Assembly (NCBI RefSeq): GCF_000067165.1 | Contig: NC_010162.1 | Span: 1,364,001-1,428,000, forward strand | Direction: 5' to 3' | Length of the DNA stretch: 64,000 bases | DNA from: Sorangium cellulosum So ce56 | GTDB lineage: Bacteria > Myxococcota_A > Polyangia > Polyangiales > Polyangiaceae | In this document: one piece after another, positions 16,640-24,930 of the stretch | Numbering within the stretch: the stretch's first letter is position 1 | How the letters are laid out: each line of letters opens with the position of its first letter | Made by a program: the position numbers and the translations under genes | The notes under the pieces: generated by a model | Databases searched by the model: none | What the model saw: the letters and a program-made list of their open reading frames with translations, nothing else | What the model was told of the DNA's origin: nothing

Positions 16640-17233
16640 TCACTGCACGACGCCGAGCACGCGCTGCTGGCGCGCGAGCTCCGCCGCGTTCTTGAGGGCC
16701 TCGAACAGCTCGCGCGACGCCGGCAGCCCCCGGATGACGAGCTCGGGATCGCTCGCGTCCTTCGTGAACACGCGGATCTCCGCGACGTCGAGCAGCCGCT
16801 GCATGAACGTCTGGCGGAGGTCGATGTCGAGGACCCGCCAGAGCTGCAGGGTCTCGATCCGGCGCGTGAGCAGGCCGGCCTCGTAGTCGATCGTGCGATC
16901 GGTGATCTTGTAGCGGAGGCTCTTGCGCTTCCAGTGCAGGATGCCGAGCCAGATGAGGCCCACCAGCACGAGCGAGAGCACGCTCGCCGCCACGTAGGAC
17001 CAGAACCACGCCTTCCAGCTCGGCGTCCCCTCGAACAGGACGCGCGCCGCGCCCGGCGCGGGGGCGAGCGCGCCGCCGGCGTGGGCGAGCGCGCCGCCGG
17101 CGGGGGCGGCGGGGGCGAGCGGCGCGGCGGGGGCCGCGGCCGCCGACGCTCGCTCGTCGAGCATGCTGCCGCAGAATCGGCACTTGATCGCGGCGTCCTG
17201 GATCTGCTCCGCGCAGAAGGGGCAGGGCTTCAC
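16640..17233 (-). CDS. Zinc-ribbon plus bacterial PH-domain (bPH2-like) membrane protein
   Basis: A 197-aa protein starting at GTG. Residues 2-21 (CPFCAEQIQ, then CRFCGSML) form a zinc ribbon with CxxC pairs. A Pro/Ala-rich spacer follows, then two close hydrophobic helices (about 74-98, AWFWSYVAASVLSLVLVGLIWLGIL) and a bacterial PH-like domain (RYKITDRTIDYEAGLLTRRIETLQLWRVLDIDL). The last segment, RVFTKDASDPELVIRGL, is typical of bPH2/DUF304. Function is unknown; related proteins are membrane-tethered. The following small gene is likely in the same transcript. Confidence 0.8.
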   Translation of the reverse strand: MKPCPFCAEQIQDAAIKCRFCGSMLDERASAAAAPAAPLAPAAPAGGALAHAGGALAPAPGAARVLFEGTPSWKAWFWSYVAASVLSLVLVGLIWLGILHWKRKSLRYKITDRTIDYEAGLLTRRIETLQLWRVLDIDLRQTFMQRLLDVAEIRVFTKDASDPELVIRGLPASRELFEALKNAAELARQQRVLGVVQ

Positions 17234-17396
17234 ACCGACGATTGTAGTCTACATCCCGGGCGCGAGATCCACGGCAACCGGCGCCCGGCGCCGGAACCAC
17301 GGCGCGCCCGATGGGGGCCGGGAGGCGATGGCCCTCACCGGTCCCCCCTGCCCCAGTGTTGACCAAGCTTCGCGCCGCGTTCCCCTACATCCGAAC

Positions 17397-17508
<112 letters not shown>

Positions 17509-17513
<5 letters not shown>

Positions 17514-17772
17514 TTGCCCCTCTGCTCTCGGCGGCGAGCGCCGCCTTGCCCGCGCGCCCCAGCCGGCGGATCGCCGCCTCCCTCCGCAGGGCCGCCCCCC
17601 TGTCGGCCGCCTCCTCGACGTGGACCAGCGCGAGCGGCCCCCGTCCGCGCGTGTACCGCGCCCCGCGCCCCGCCGCGTGCTGCGCGAAGCGCGCCTCCAC
17701 ATCGCGGGCGATCCCCGTGTAGAACGACCCGTCTCCGCAGCGCAGGATGTAGACGTGCCAGCCCGCGGTCAC
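17509..17772 (-). CDS. GIY-YIG domain protein (YhbQ-like)
   Basis: An 87-aa single-domain GIY-YIG protein. The core reads HVYILRCGDGSFYTGIARDVEARFAQH, with the GIY and YIG motifs as VYI and YTG, the usual Arg (ARD), and YTRGRGPLALVHVEEAADRGAALRREAAIRRL containing the family Glu. The GTG start overlaps the TGA of the upstream glycosyltransferase gene (GTGA). Similar small proteins (UPF0213) have an uncertain role in DNA cleavage or repair. The start is the only plausible one. Confidence 0.85.
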
Positions 17773-20138
17773 TCCTTCGGCCCCTCGTTGTAGCCGCGCG
17801 GCCGGTACTTCGGGTCCACTCCGCCGTGCGTCGCGCCGTTGTCGAGCGTGTCGATCGCGAGGTACGCGAGCCACGTCCCGGGGTGCTCCTCCGCGAGCCG
17901 CCGGAGCTCCGCGTCGTGCGCCGCGAGCCGCTGCTCGTCGTGCAGGCACTGCAGCGCGAGCGCGATCAGGCTCAGCTCGTTCGGGCCGAGCTCCATGCCG
18001 CGCTGGTAGTGCGGGAACGCCTCGTCGGGGCGGTGCATCCGGCAGAGCGTGTCGCCCGTGTACACGTGCGCCATCGGCCACGTCGGGGCGAGCTCCATCG
18101 CGATCTTGCTCTCGGCGAGGCGGGCCTCCAGGTCGCCGCGAGCGCCCTTCATCACCGAGTAGTTGAGGTGCGCCTTGGCGCTGTTCGGGACCGCCTCCTT
18201 CGTCGCCGCCCAGAAATCGAGGTCGTTGCGGTAGTCCATCGCGTGCCGGTAGGCCTGCGCGCACTGGAAGCCGAAGAACAGGACGAACAGCGCCGGCGTC
18301 ACCCACGCCCTCCACGACCAGCGCGCGCGCGGCGTGAGGGTCGAGCCCGCGAGCGCCTCGTGGAGCCACGAGAAGGCGACGGCGAGCACGAGCGACGAGC
18401 CGATGGCCGGGAAGTACCAGAAGCGCTCGGCGCGCACCGTCGGCAGGACGACCGGGATGTTCGAGTGCGGGAAGTAGCTCACCACGACCCAGGTCAGCCC
18501 GATCGCGGCGATGCACAGCCCCGCGTAGCCGCGGCGCAGCGGCACCCAGGCGCTCCGGTCCGCCGTCGCCGGGCAGGGCAGGGGGCGCGCGCCCTCGACC
18601 AGCAGCCCGAGCCCGAGGAGGAACGCGGGCAGGAACGGAAGCGGCCAGAGCACGAGCGGCAGCGCCCGGAGCAGCGGCACGCGCCCCGCCGGGCGGAGCA
18701 CGTGCCAGTCGTACGCCGCGAGCGCCGCCGCCGCGATCGCGAGGAGCGCCCCCGCGAGGAGCAGCGGCCACCTCCGCGACGTCGCCTGGCCGCCGTCCAC
18801 AAGGAAGGCGGCGCGCACCGAGCGCCGCTCGCGCCGCTCCAGGTGCTCGCGGCGGAGGGCCGCGATCCAGAGCGCGAGCGAGCCGAGCGGGGGCAGCACC
18901 ATCATCGCGGCGCCGGCGACGCTGCCGAAGAAGACAAGCCTGTCCGGCACCGGCTCCTGCGGGTACGAGTAGTCGCCGCTCAGCGTCCACGGGAACACGA
19001 TCTGCGTGAGGCCGCGCCAGTAGACGCGCAGCGCGCCGGCGATCCGGTGGGGCGTGTCCGCGGCGCCGAGCGGGTTGTTGAGCGGATCGCGCGGCAGGGG
19101 CGCCTGGTGGAACCAGACGAGCGCGTCGTGGAGCGCGCGCTTCACGAGCGGCGCGCCCTCGGGGAGCGGCGCGGCGAGCTCGGCCGGCATGGGCGCGGGG
19201 AACCAGCGCCGCCGGAGCTCGACGTAGAGCACGAACGCCGCGCTCGCGGCGAGCAGCGCGAGAAGCGCCCGGACGAACCGCGCCGGCCGCGTGGGGTGGG
19301 TGAGCGGCGCGGCGATCAGCGCGGCGAACGGGACGAGCGGCACGCAGACGAGCGCGCTCTCCTTGGAGAAGAGGCCGAAGAGCACGGCCGCGAACACGCC
19401 GAACGGCATCGCCCACGCGGGCAGCGCGAGGGCGGCGAGGGCGGCGATCGCCCCCATGCCACCGAGCACGTCGGCGATGCCCACGATGCCGCTCACCGCC
19501 TCGGTGAGCACCGCGCAGCCGACGAAGAGGAGCCCGGCGAGGTACGCGAGCCCGCGCCGCCGCGTGAGCCAGAACGTGACGCACGTGAGCAGCGCGCCGT
19601 TCACCGCGTGGAAGAGGACGTTGTAGAAGTGGTGGAAGAACGGCTGCTTCGTGACCGCCCAGATCGTGCGCCAGAGGAAGTTCGGCAGCGGGCGGTAGGA
19701 GCCGACGCTCCGGTCGGGCGGCAGCCCCCAGAAATCGCGGTGGATCGCGTCGAGGAAGCCGATCCCGCCCTTCGCGTTCACGTACGGGTTGGCGAGCAGC
19801 GCCTCCTGCTCGTCGAAGATGTAGTTCGTCGACGGCGCGCGCGTGAAGAGGATGACGGCGACCAGCGCGAGCGGCGCGATCGCGGAAAGGAAGGTCGGGT
19901 CGAGCGCGAGGAAGTAGTCGCGCACGCGCCGCGCGGCGTCCCCGAGGAAGGACGGCGCGGGGGGCGGCCCTGCCGACGGCGGCAGCCCGGAGGACGGCGG
20001 CGGGCCGAAGGACGGCGGCGGCCCTGCCGATGGCGGCGCCCCGGAGGACGGCGGCCCGTACGGCGTCGTCGTGTCGTCGTCGAGCGCGCTGGACATGGGG
20101 TCGCGCGCGGCGGCAGGGGGCGGGGGCGGATAGGTCAC
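17769..20138 (-). CDS. TMTC/PMT-like membrane glycosyltransferase with C-terminal TPRs
   Basis: About 789 aa from a GTG with GAGAGGG upstream, 11 bases after the SDR gene. An ATG at 20,096 is an alternative start giving 775 aa. A Pro-rich N-terminus of about 65 residues is followed by about ten or more membrane helices. The block FDEQEALLANPYV, then DFWG and SYRPLPNFLWR, matches the acidic motif and SYRPL signature of TMTC-type protein O-mannosyltransferases. The C-terminal 170 residues form TPR-like repeats (LNYSVMKGARGD, AHVYTGDTLCRMHRPDEAFPHYQRGMEL). It probably transfers sugars from a lipid donor to exported proteins. The acceptor is unknown. It is coupled to the downstream GIY-YIG gene. 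Confidence 0.8.
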   Translation of the reverse strand: MTYPPPPPAAARDPMSSALDDDTTTPYGPPSSGAPPSAGPPPSFGPPPSSGLPPSAGPPPAPSFLGDAARRVRDYFLALDPTFLSAIAPLALVAVILFTRAPSTNYIFDEQEALLANPYVNAKGGIGFLDAIHRDFWGLPPDRSVGSYRPLPNFLWRTIWAVTKQPFFHHFYNVLFHAVNGALLTCVTFWLTRRRGLAYLAGLLFVGCAVLTEAVSGIVGIADVLGGMGAIAALAALALPAWAMPFGVFAAVLFGLFSKESALVCVPLVPFAALIAAPLTHPTRPARFVRALLALLAASAAFVLYVELRRRWFPAPMPAELAAPLPEGAPLVKRALHDALVWFHQAPLPRDPLNNPLGAADTPHRIAGALRVYWRGLTQIVFPWTLSGDYSYPQEPVPDRLVFFGSVAGAAMMVLPPLGSLALWIAALRREHLERRERRSVRAAFLVDGGQATSRRWPLLLAGALLAIAAAALAAYDWHVLRPAGRVPLLRALPLVLWPLPFLPAFLLGLGLLVEGARPLPCPATADRSAWVPLRRGYAGLCIAAIGLTWVVVSYFPHSNIPVVLPTVRAERFWYFPAIGSSLVLAVAFSWLHEALAGSTLTPRARWSWRAWVTPALFVLFFGFQCAQAYRHAMDYRNDLDFWAATKEAVPNSAKAHLNYSVMKGARGDLEARLAESKIAMELAPTWPMAHVYTGDTLCRMHRPDEAFPHYQRGMELGPNELSLIALALQCLHDEQRLAAHDAELRRLAEEHPGTWLAYLAIDTLDNGATHGGVDPKYRPRGYNEGPKE

Positions 20139-20149
20139 GCCGCGCCCTC

Positions 20150-20998
20150 TCAGCCCTTCACGTCCGGTGGAGCGCCCGGCGCGCCGTCCGGCTCGGGGAT
20201 GGACCAGATGTCGCCCCAGAGCGGCTGGCCGCCGTCGACGCCGTAGACCGCGCCCGTGATGAAGTCGTTCTGGTCGCTGGCGAGGAAGACGATGAGCCGC
20301 GAGACCTCCTCGGGGGTGGCGAGGCGCTTGAGCGGCGTGGCGCGCCGCGCGAGCTCGAGCAGCTCGTCGCCGTACTGCGACGTGCCGCTCGACCGGATGT
20401 TGCTGCCGGGCGCGACCGCGTTGATCCGGATGCCCAGCGCCGCCCACTCGACGGCGAGCGAGCGGGTCAGGTTCTCCACGCCGGCGCGCGCGGCGCCCGT
20501 GTGCGCCATGCCCGGGAAGCCGCGGCTCACCGACGCGGTGACGTTCACGATCCGGCCGCGGCGCGCCGGCAGCATCGCGCGCCTCGCGACCTCGCGCGTC
20601 ATGAAGAAGGTGCCGTTCAGGTTGTTGCGGACGACCGCCTCCCAGCCCTTCGGCGTCAATTCGCTGGCCGGGCTCGGGAACTGGCCGCCGGCGTTGTTCA
20701 CGAGGACGTCGACGCGGCCGAATTTCCCGAGGACCTGCCCCACGAAGGCGGCGATCTGCTCCGGCTCGCGGATATCACACGGCGCGGCGAGCACGTCGTC
20801 GCCGGGGACGCCGTCGCCCGCGAGCGTGCTCGCCGCGGCCTCGAGCTTGTCGGCCCGGCGGCCGCAGAGAGCGACCTTCGCGCCGAGGTAAGCGAGCTCA
20901 CGCGCGCACGCGAGGCCGATGCCGCTGCCCCCGCCGGTGACGATCGCCACCTGGCGTTCGAAGAGTCCTCGGGCGAAGATCGAGCGCACCTGGGTCAC
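20150..20998 (-). CDS. SDR-family reductase, PECR/enoyl-CoA reductase-like
   Basis: A 282-aa short-chain dehydrogenase starting at GTG. It has the NAD(P)-binding TGGGSGIG at about 22-29 and LVNNAGG. The segment corresponding to the usual YxxxK reads MAHTGAARAGVENLTRSLAVEWA, with no Tyr. The same H(S/T)GAARAGV form occurs in peroxisomal trans-2-enoyl-CoA reductase and its bacterial relatives, so this is a subfamily trait rather than damage. It probably reduces a 2-enoyl-CoA or oxidises a beta-hydroxyacyl-CoA. It opens a run that continues with the glycosyltransferase 11 bases later, though the two functions are not obviously linked. Confidence 0.82.
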   Translation of the reverse strand: MTQVRSIFARGLFERQVAIVTGGGSGIGLACARELAYLGAKVALCGRRADKLEAAASTLAGDGVPGDDVLAAPCDIREPEQIAAFVGQVLGKFGRVDVLVNNAGGQFPSPASELTPKGWEAVVRNNLNGTFFMTREVARRAMLPARRGRIVNVTASVSRGFPGMAHTGAARAGVENLTRSLAVEWAALGIRINAVAPGSNIRSSGTSQYGDELLELARRATPLKRLATPEEVSRLIVFLASDQNDFITGAVYGVDGGQPLWGDIWSIPEPDGAPGAPPDVKG

Positions 20999-21105
20999 GC
21001 CCCGCGTTTACAACGGCTCAGCGGGCGCCGCCACACGCTGGGCGATCCGGGGTGGTTCCGGCGTCCCAGGCAGAAAGGCCCCGGCGTTCGGGGGGCGCTT
21101 GCCCG

Positions 21106-21249
21106 ATCACCCACGAGGCCGAGGACCTCTCTACCGGGGGGCGCATCGCCGTCAAACAGCTCCTGATCTGGAAGCGCGCGGAGTGGAAGGCCCTCGATCT
21201 GTTCGAGCGCGAGGCGAGGGGCCTCGCGAACCCTCACCCACCCCAGCAT
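21106..21249 (+). pseudogene. Remnant of a serine/threonine protein kinase N-lobe
   Basis: One frame reads STGGRIAVKQLLIWKRAEW followed by KALDLFEREARGLANPHPP. This matches the VAVK lysine strand, the alphaC Glu (FERE) and the start of the HP turn in myxobacterial eukaryote-like kinases. There is no glycine loop before it and no HRD or DFG region after it. The frame ends in unrelated sequence, so only a piece of one lobe is left. The VOC gene starts 122 bases downstream. Confidence 0.65.
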
Positions 21250-21370
21250 TCCTGGCGCGCAGGAGGCGCTCGCAGCGCTCGACCGGCCCGCGCGCTGAGC
21301 GCGCCACGACCGCGGGGCCCGCTTGACGATCCGCGCTCCGGATCGAATGGCAAGAGGGGAGGGAACACCG

Positions 21371-21736
21371 ATGTCGATCGAGCTCAACCACACCATCGTC
21401 CCCGCGCACGACAAGGAGGCTGCCGCGCAGTTCTTCGCGCGCATGTTCGGACTCGCGGTGGACGCGCCGTTCGGGCCGTTCTCCCCCGTGCGCATCAATG
21501 GCGGGCTCACGCTCGACTTCGCGGACCGGGAGACGTTCGAGCCGCACCACTACGCGTTCTTCGTGGATGACGCGGAGTTCGACCGGATCTTCGAGCGCGT
21601 CCAGCGCGCCGGCATCCCCTTCAGCGCCGATCCGCACGCGAAGGAGATGGGCCGGATCAACCACCGGAAGGGCGGCCGCGGCTTCTACTTCCGCGATCTC
21701 GACGGGCACGTCCTCGAGGTGCTGACGCGCCCGTGA
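21371..21736 (+). CDS. VOC-family (glyoxalase/bleomycin-resistance-like) protein
   Basis: A 121-aa protein starting at ATG after AGAGGGGAGGGAACACCG. The two beta-alpha-beta-beta-beta halves are visible: LNHTIVPAHDKEAAAQFFARMFG, then HHYAFFVDDAEFDRIFERVQRAGIP and GFYFRDLDGHVLEVL. Candidate metal ligands are His7 (LNHTIV) and the C-terminal Glu in HVLEVL. VOC proteins isomerise, cleave dioxygen substrates or bind drugs, and the sequence does not settle which. It reads away from the kinase remnant and converges on the GntR-TetR gene. Confidence 0.85.
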   Translation: MSIELNHTIVPAHDKEAAAQFFARMFGLAVDAPFGPFSPVRINGGLTLDFADRETFEPHHYAFFVDDAEFDRIFERVQRAGIPFSADPHAKEMGRINHRKGGRGFYFRDLDGHVLEVLTRP

Positions 21737-21761
21737 GCTCGGCTTTGCGCTGCGGGCCCGT

Positions 21762-22721
21762 TCATTCGCACGGCCGCAACGTCTTCATGAGGCCGTCGAT
21801 CATCGGCTGGAGGCCGAACTCGAACACGCGATCGAGGTTGAAATCGTACCCGCCCGAGAGCTCGTCCAGCAGCCTGGCGAAGCTCGGATACGGCCCCGAC
21901 GTCGCGATCGCCAGGAGCGCGGCCCCCTGCGATTCGTTCCACTGCGCTTCGGTCATTCCCGTGGTGGCCTCGGCCTCGCGCTCCGACTCGAGGTTCACGG
22001 CGACGCCGCGAACGTAGCTGTAGAGCGTCATGTGCGCCTCGAGCCGGGTCGCCGCGTCGATCCCGGGGGCTTCCATGGCACGCAGGATCCACTCGGCGTG
22101 CGCGATCACGTTACGCAGCGCGACCGGTCGCGCGAGCGGCAGCACGTGCGCGAGCCATCCGTGCCGCCGGTACAGCGCCCACTGCGCGCGGGCAGCGCGG
22201 ATCAGGGCCTCGCGCAGATCGCGAGGAGGCGACCTCGGCAGCGGGTGCTCGCCGAACACCGCGTCGATCATGAGGAGCACGAGCGCGTCTTTCCCCTCCA
22301 CGTACCGGTAGAGCGACATCGTCGGTACGCCGAGCTTCGCGGCGACACCGCGCATGGAGAGGGCGTCGAGCCCCTCGTCGTCGGCGAGCCGGATGGCGGC
22401 CTTCACGATCCGCTCGCGCGTCAAGGCGCCGCCTCGCTCGGACGGCTCACATGCCGCGCGATCACCCTCGGCCACCACGTGGCCCGAGCGCGGTACCGAT
22501 CGGATGAGCCCCTCGTGGCGCAGGGTCGACAGCGCCTTGGTGGCGGTGGCGAGCGCGACGCCGAAGGAGCGGACGATCTGGCGCGTCGAAGGGATGCGAT
22601 CGCCCGCTCGGAGCCGCCCGGATGCGATGCGCGCGCGCAGGTCGTTCGCGATCTGCAGGTAGGGCGGTCCGTCGGCCGACTTGCGGCGGTTCGTCGGCGC
22701 GCTGCGCTTCACCGGAGGCAT
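21762..22721 (-). CDS. Fused GntR-TetR transcriptional regulator
   Basis: A 319-aa repressor with two DNA-binding domains. Residues about 20-85 are a GntR winged helix (PYLQIANDLRARIASGRLRAG, then IPSTRQIVRSFGVALATATKALSTLRHEGLI). Residues about 100-150 are a TetR helix-turn-helix (RERIVKAAIRLADDEGLDALSMRGVAAKLGVPTMSLYRYVEGKDAL). A TetR_C-like ligand domain follows. This fused architecture is known in actinobacteria and myxobacteria. It is divergent from the flavin monooxygenase across 205 bases that contain two kinds of perfect palindrome, so it probably represses both itself and the monooxygenase in response to a small molecule. Confidence 0.87.
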   Translation of the reverse strand: MPPVKRSAPTNRRKSADGPPYLQIANDLRARIASGRLRAGDRIPSTRQIVRSFGVALATATKALSTLRHEGLIRSVPRSGHVVAEGDRAACEPSERGGALTRERIVKAAIRLADDEGLDALSMRGVAAKLGVPTMSLYRYVEGKDALVLLMIDAVFGEHPLPRSPPRDLREALIRAARAQWALYRRHGWLAHVLPLARPVALRNVIAHAEWILRAMEAPGIDAATRLEAHMTLYSYVRGVAVNLESEREAEATTGMTEAQWNESQGAALLAIATSGPYPSFARLLDELSGGYDFNLDRVFEFGLQPMIDGLMKTLRPCE

Positions 22722-22796
22722 GGTGACTGTACTAGCACAGATGGTCGGTTGAAAGCGCGCGCGATGCTTCCGGGGCGCGGCGCGCGACCGCGGCTG

Positions 22797-22809
22797 TTCT
22801 AGCCTAGAA
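22797..22809. promoter_or_regulatory. Operator-like palindrome TTCTAGCCTAGAA
   Basis: A perfect 6+1+6 palindrome 76 bases upstream of the regulator start. It differs in sequence from the two sites at 22,868-22,905, so one class may serve the GntR domain and the other the TetR domain. Confidence 0.5.
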
Positions 22810-22867
22810 TATTAGCCCATGGCGCCGTTCGTGGGGTGCCGGGCGCCGCCGTCGTCGCCATGCTCGT

Positions 22868-22905
22868 GCGTACGTCGTACGCGCTCGGATGCGTACGTCG
22901 TACGC
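22868..22905. promoter_or_regulatory. Twin operators GCGTACGTCGTACGC in the monooxygenase leader
   Basis: Two identical perfect palindromes (7+1+7), at 22,868-22,882 and 22,891-22,905, 23 bases centre to centre, ending 21 bases before the monooxygenase ATG. That spacing is about two helix turns and overlaps the likely promoter, as expected for a TetR-type repressor binding as two dimers. Confidence 0.72.
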
Positions 22906-22926
22906 AACCTTCCCCCCGAGGTCCCC

Positions 22927-24108
22927 ATGTCGAACGGCACCGTTCTCGTCTCCGGCGCAGGCATCGCAGGCCCCGCGCTCGCTTACTGGCTCTCGCGTCG
23001 CGGGTTCACCCCCACCGTGGTCGAGCGCGCCCCCGCCCTGCGGGCAGGAGGCAACGCCGTGGACTTCCGCGGGCCGACGCACCTGCGCGTCCTCGGCGAG
23101 ATGGGGGTGCTCGACGCGATTCGACAGCATCAGACCCACATGCGGGATCTCGCGATGGTGGACGAGGCCGGCCGGCGCCTCGTCACGCTCCCCGCGGCGT
23201 TTGCGAGCGGCGACGTGGAGATCGAGCGCGGCGACCTCAGCCGCATCCTCCACGAGGCCGCGAAGGACGCGGCCGAGTTCGTGTTCGGCGACAGCATCGC
23301 CTCGCTCACCGACACGCCGGACGGCGTCGACGTCACGTTCGAACGCGGCCGGCCGCGGCGCTTCGACCTGGTCGTGGGCGCCGACGGACTGCACTCCCGC
23401 GTGCGCGCGCTCGCGTTCGGCGACGAGTCGAGGTTCCTGCGCTTCCACGGCCATTACGTGGCGACATTCGCCGCGCCGAACCACCTCGGCCTCGATCACC
23501 AGGGCCTCATCTTCAGCGAGCCGGGGCGGGCCGCCAGCGTCGCGAGCGCCCGCCGCCCCGAGGAGGCAACGGCGCTCCTGATGTTCGCCTCCAGGCCGCT
23601 CGACCACGATCCGCGCGACGTGGCGCAGCACAAGGCGATCCTGGCCGAGCGTTTTGCGGGGATGGGGTGGGAGGTGCCGCGTCTGCTCGAGGCGATGAGG
23701 CAGAGTCCGAGTCTATATTTCGACGCCGTGGGGCGGATCGACATGGATCGCACCTCGCGCGGTCGCGTCGTGCTCCTGGGCGACGCCGGCTACGGCGGCA
23801 CCCTCGGCGGACAGGGGACCGGGCTCGCCGTGGTCTGCGCGTACGTGCTCGCGGGTGAGCTCGCCGTCGCGAAGGGAGACCACCGCGCCGCGTTCCAGCG
23901 TTACGAAGCGCGGATCCGTCGATATGCCCGGCGCTGCCAGCAGGGGGCGAAGCGCGTCGGCTCGTTCTTCGCACCGCCGACCCGCGTGCAGCTCGCGCTT
24001 CGCAACGCGATGTACCGGGCGCTCACGTCGCGCCCGCTCTCCCGCTGGTTCGAGAAGATGGTCACGAGCGCCGCCAGCGACCTCGTGCTCCCCGTGTACC
24101 CGGCGTGA
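22927..24108 (+). CDS. FAD-dependent monooxygenase (PHBH fold, TetX-like)
   Basis: A 393-aa flavoprotein hydroxylase. It has the dinucleotide motif VSGAGIAGPALAYWLSRRGF at the N-terminus, the DG motif around DLVVGADGLHSRVR (about 150-163), and the second FAD motif GRVVLLGDAGYGGTLGGQGTG (about 279-300). These are the three signatures of class A flavin monooxygenases, which hydroxylate aromatics, polyketides or drugs with NAD(P)H and oxygen. It has no membrane segment. The start is the ATG after the twin operators. Regulation by the divergent GntR-TetR protein suggests it is induced by its substrate. Confidence 0.9.
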   Translation: MSNGTVLVSGAGIAGPALAYWLSRRGFTPTVVERAPALRAGGNAVDFRGPTHLRVLGEMGVLDAIRQHQTHMRDLAMVDEAGRRLVTLPAAFASGDVEIERGDLSRILHEAAKDAAEFVFGDSIASLTDTPDGVDVTFERGRPRRFDLVVGADGLHSRVRALAFGDESRFLRFHGHYVATFAAPNHLGLDHQGLIFSEPGRAASVASARRPEEATALLMFASRPLDHDPRDVAQHKAILAERFAGMGWEVPRLLEAMRQSPSLYFDAVGRIDMDRTSRGRVVLLGDAGYGGTLGGQGTGLAVVCAYVLAGELAVAKGDHRAAFQRYEARIRRYARRCQQGAKRVGSFFAPPTRVQLALRNAMYRALTSRPLSRWFEKMVTSAASDLVLPVYPA

Positions 24109-24219
24109 CCTCCTCGCCGTGTCTCGATCGGCTGGAGTCGTCGACGCACGGTGTGGAGGCCGAGCGCGCGGTCCCGCGACTTCGGTTCGCCGTGCCACGC
24201 TTCCTGGTATCGTGCCCGA

Positions 24220-24717
24220 ATGGACGAGGACGAAGAGCTTCGCGAGTCCGAGAACCTCGAGCAGATCGTCCGCGCGTCGGCGGGCGACGCGGCGGTGCAT
24301 GTGACCGACGGAGAGAGCGTCGACGACGTGCGCGATTACGGCAGGGTCCTCGACGCGCTCGACGCGATCTCGGGCGGCGTGCTCGGGATCACCGCGCGCC
24401 GCTTCGAGGAGGGCGCGACGCGCACGATCGTGCTCGATCGGGGCGCGCGGGCGGCGATCGAGCTCCGCCTGGAAGGCGATACCGACTGGATCGACCATCC
24501 GGCGCTCGTCGAGCAGCTGGATCGCGCGCTCGAGGCGGACGGCGCGCCGGGTCGCTTCTATGCATTCTGTTCCCGATCGTGGGGACAGGAGGTCGGCTTC
24601 GCCTACCTGCCGAAAGCCGAGGGCGAGCGCATTGCGGAGCTCGTCGCGGCCCGGGAGGACATCGCGATCTTCGAGGACTTCTTCCCCAAGGGGCGCCAGA
24701 CAGTCGACGAGGACTGA
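24220..24717 (+). CDS. Hypothetical acidic protein
   Basis: A 165-aa acidic protein (MDEDEELRESENLEQIV...) without signal, membrane segment or recognised motif. It has an ordered look, with alternating hydrophobics through ALDAISGGVLGITARRF, RFYAFCSRSWGQEVGFAYLP and ERIAELVAAREDIAIFEDFFP. It follows the monooxygenase on the same strand 111 bases later and ends without a clear partner. No ribosome binding site is visible, so translation may be leaderless. I do not recognise the family. Confidence 0.65.
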   Translation: MDEDEELRESENLEQIVRASAGDAAVHVTDGESVDDVRDYGRVLDALDAISGGVLGITARRFEEGATRTIVLDRGARAAIELRLEGDTDWIDHPALVEQLDRALEADGAPGRFYAFCSRSWGQEVGFAYLPKAEGERIAELVAAREDIAIFEDFFPKGRQTVDED

Positions 24718-24832
24718 CTCGGCGCGCCCACCGATGACCTGACCCGGCTGCGCGGCAAGGTGGCCATCGAGAACACCGGCGGGCAGCATTTCTAACCCTT
24801 CGAGTACGAGCCTCCGGACGACGGGCGAGCTG

Positions 24833-24888
24833 ACCAAGGACGCCAAGATAAGATTCTCTTCTTGGCGCTCTTGGTGTCTTGGCGGTTC
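24833..24888. repeat. Dispersed GCCAAG-type inverted repeat, family B copy 1
   Basis: ACCAAGGACGCCAAGA on the left pairs with TCTTGGCGCTCTTGGTGTCTTGGCGG on the right around an AT-rich loop. A second, better conserved copy is at 38,834-38,902. Both lie between genes. Similar GGCGTCTTGG elements recur in many large bacterial genomes. Confidence 0.75.
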
Positions 24889-24930
24889 GAAATTCCGCGA
24901 TCCTCAGGCAAATGCAACCCGTCTGTCGCG

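Noticed and set aside
24722..24795. Fragment reading DLTRLRGKVAIENTGGQHF
   Set aside because: It looks slightly protein-like but is too short, and I cannot link it to any family.
24833..24900. tRNA-like GGTTCGAAATTCC
   Set aside because: No cloverleaf can be drawn around it. It is part of the family B inverted repeat.
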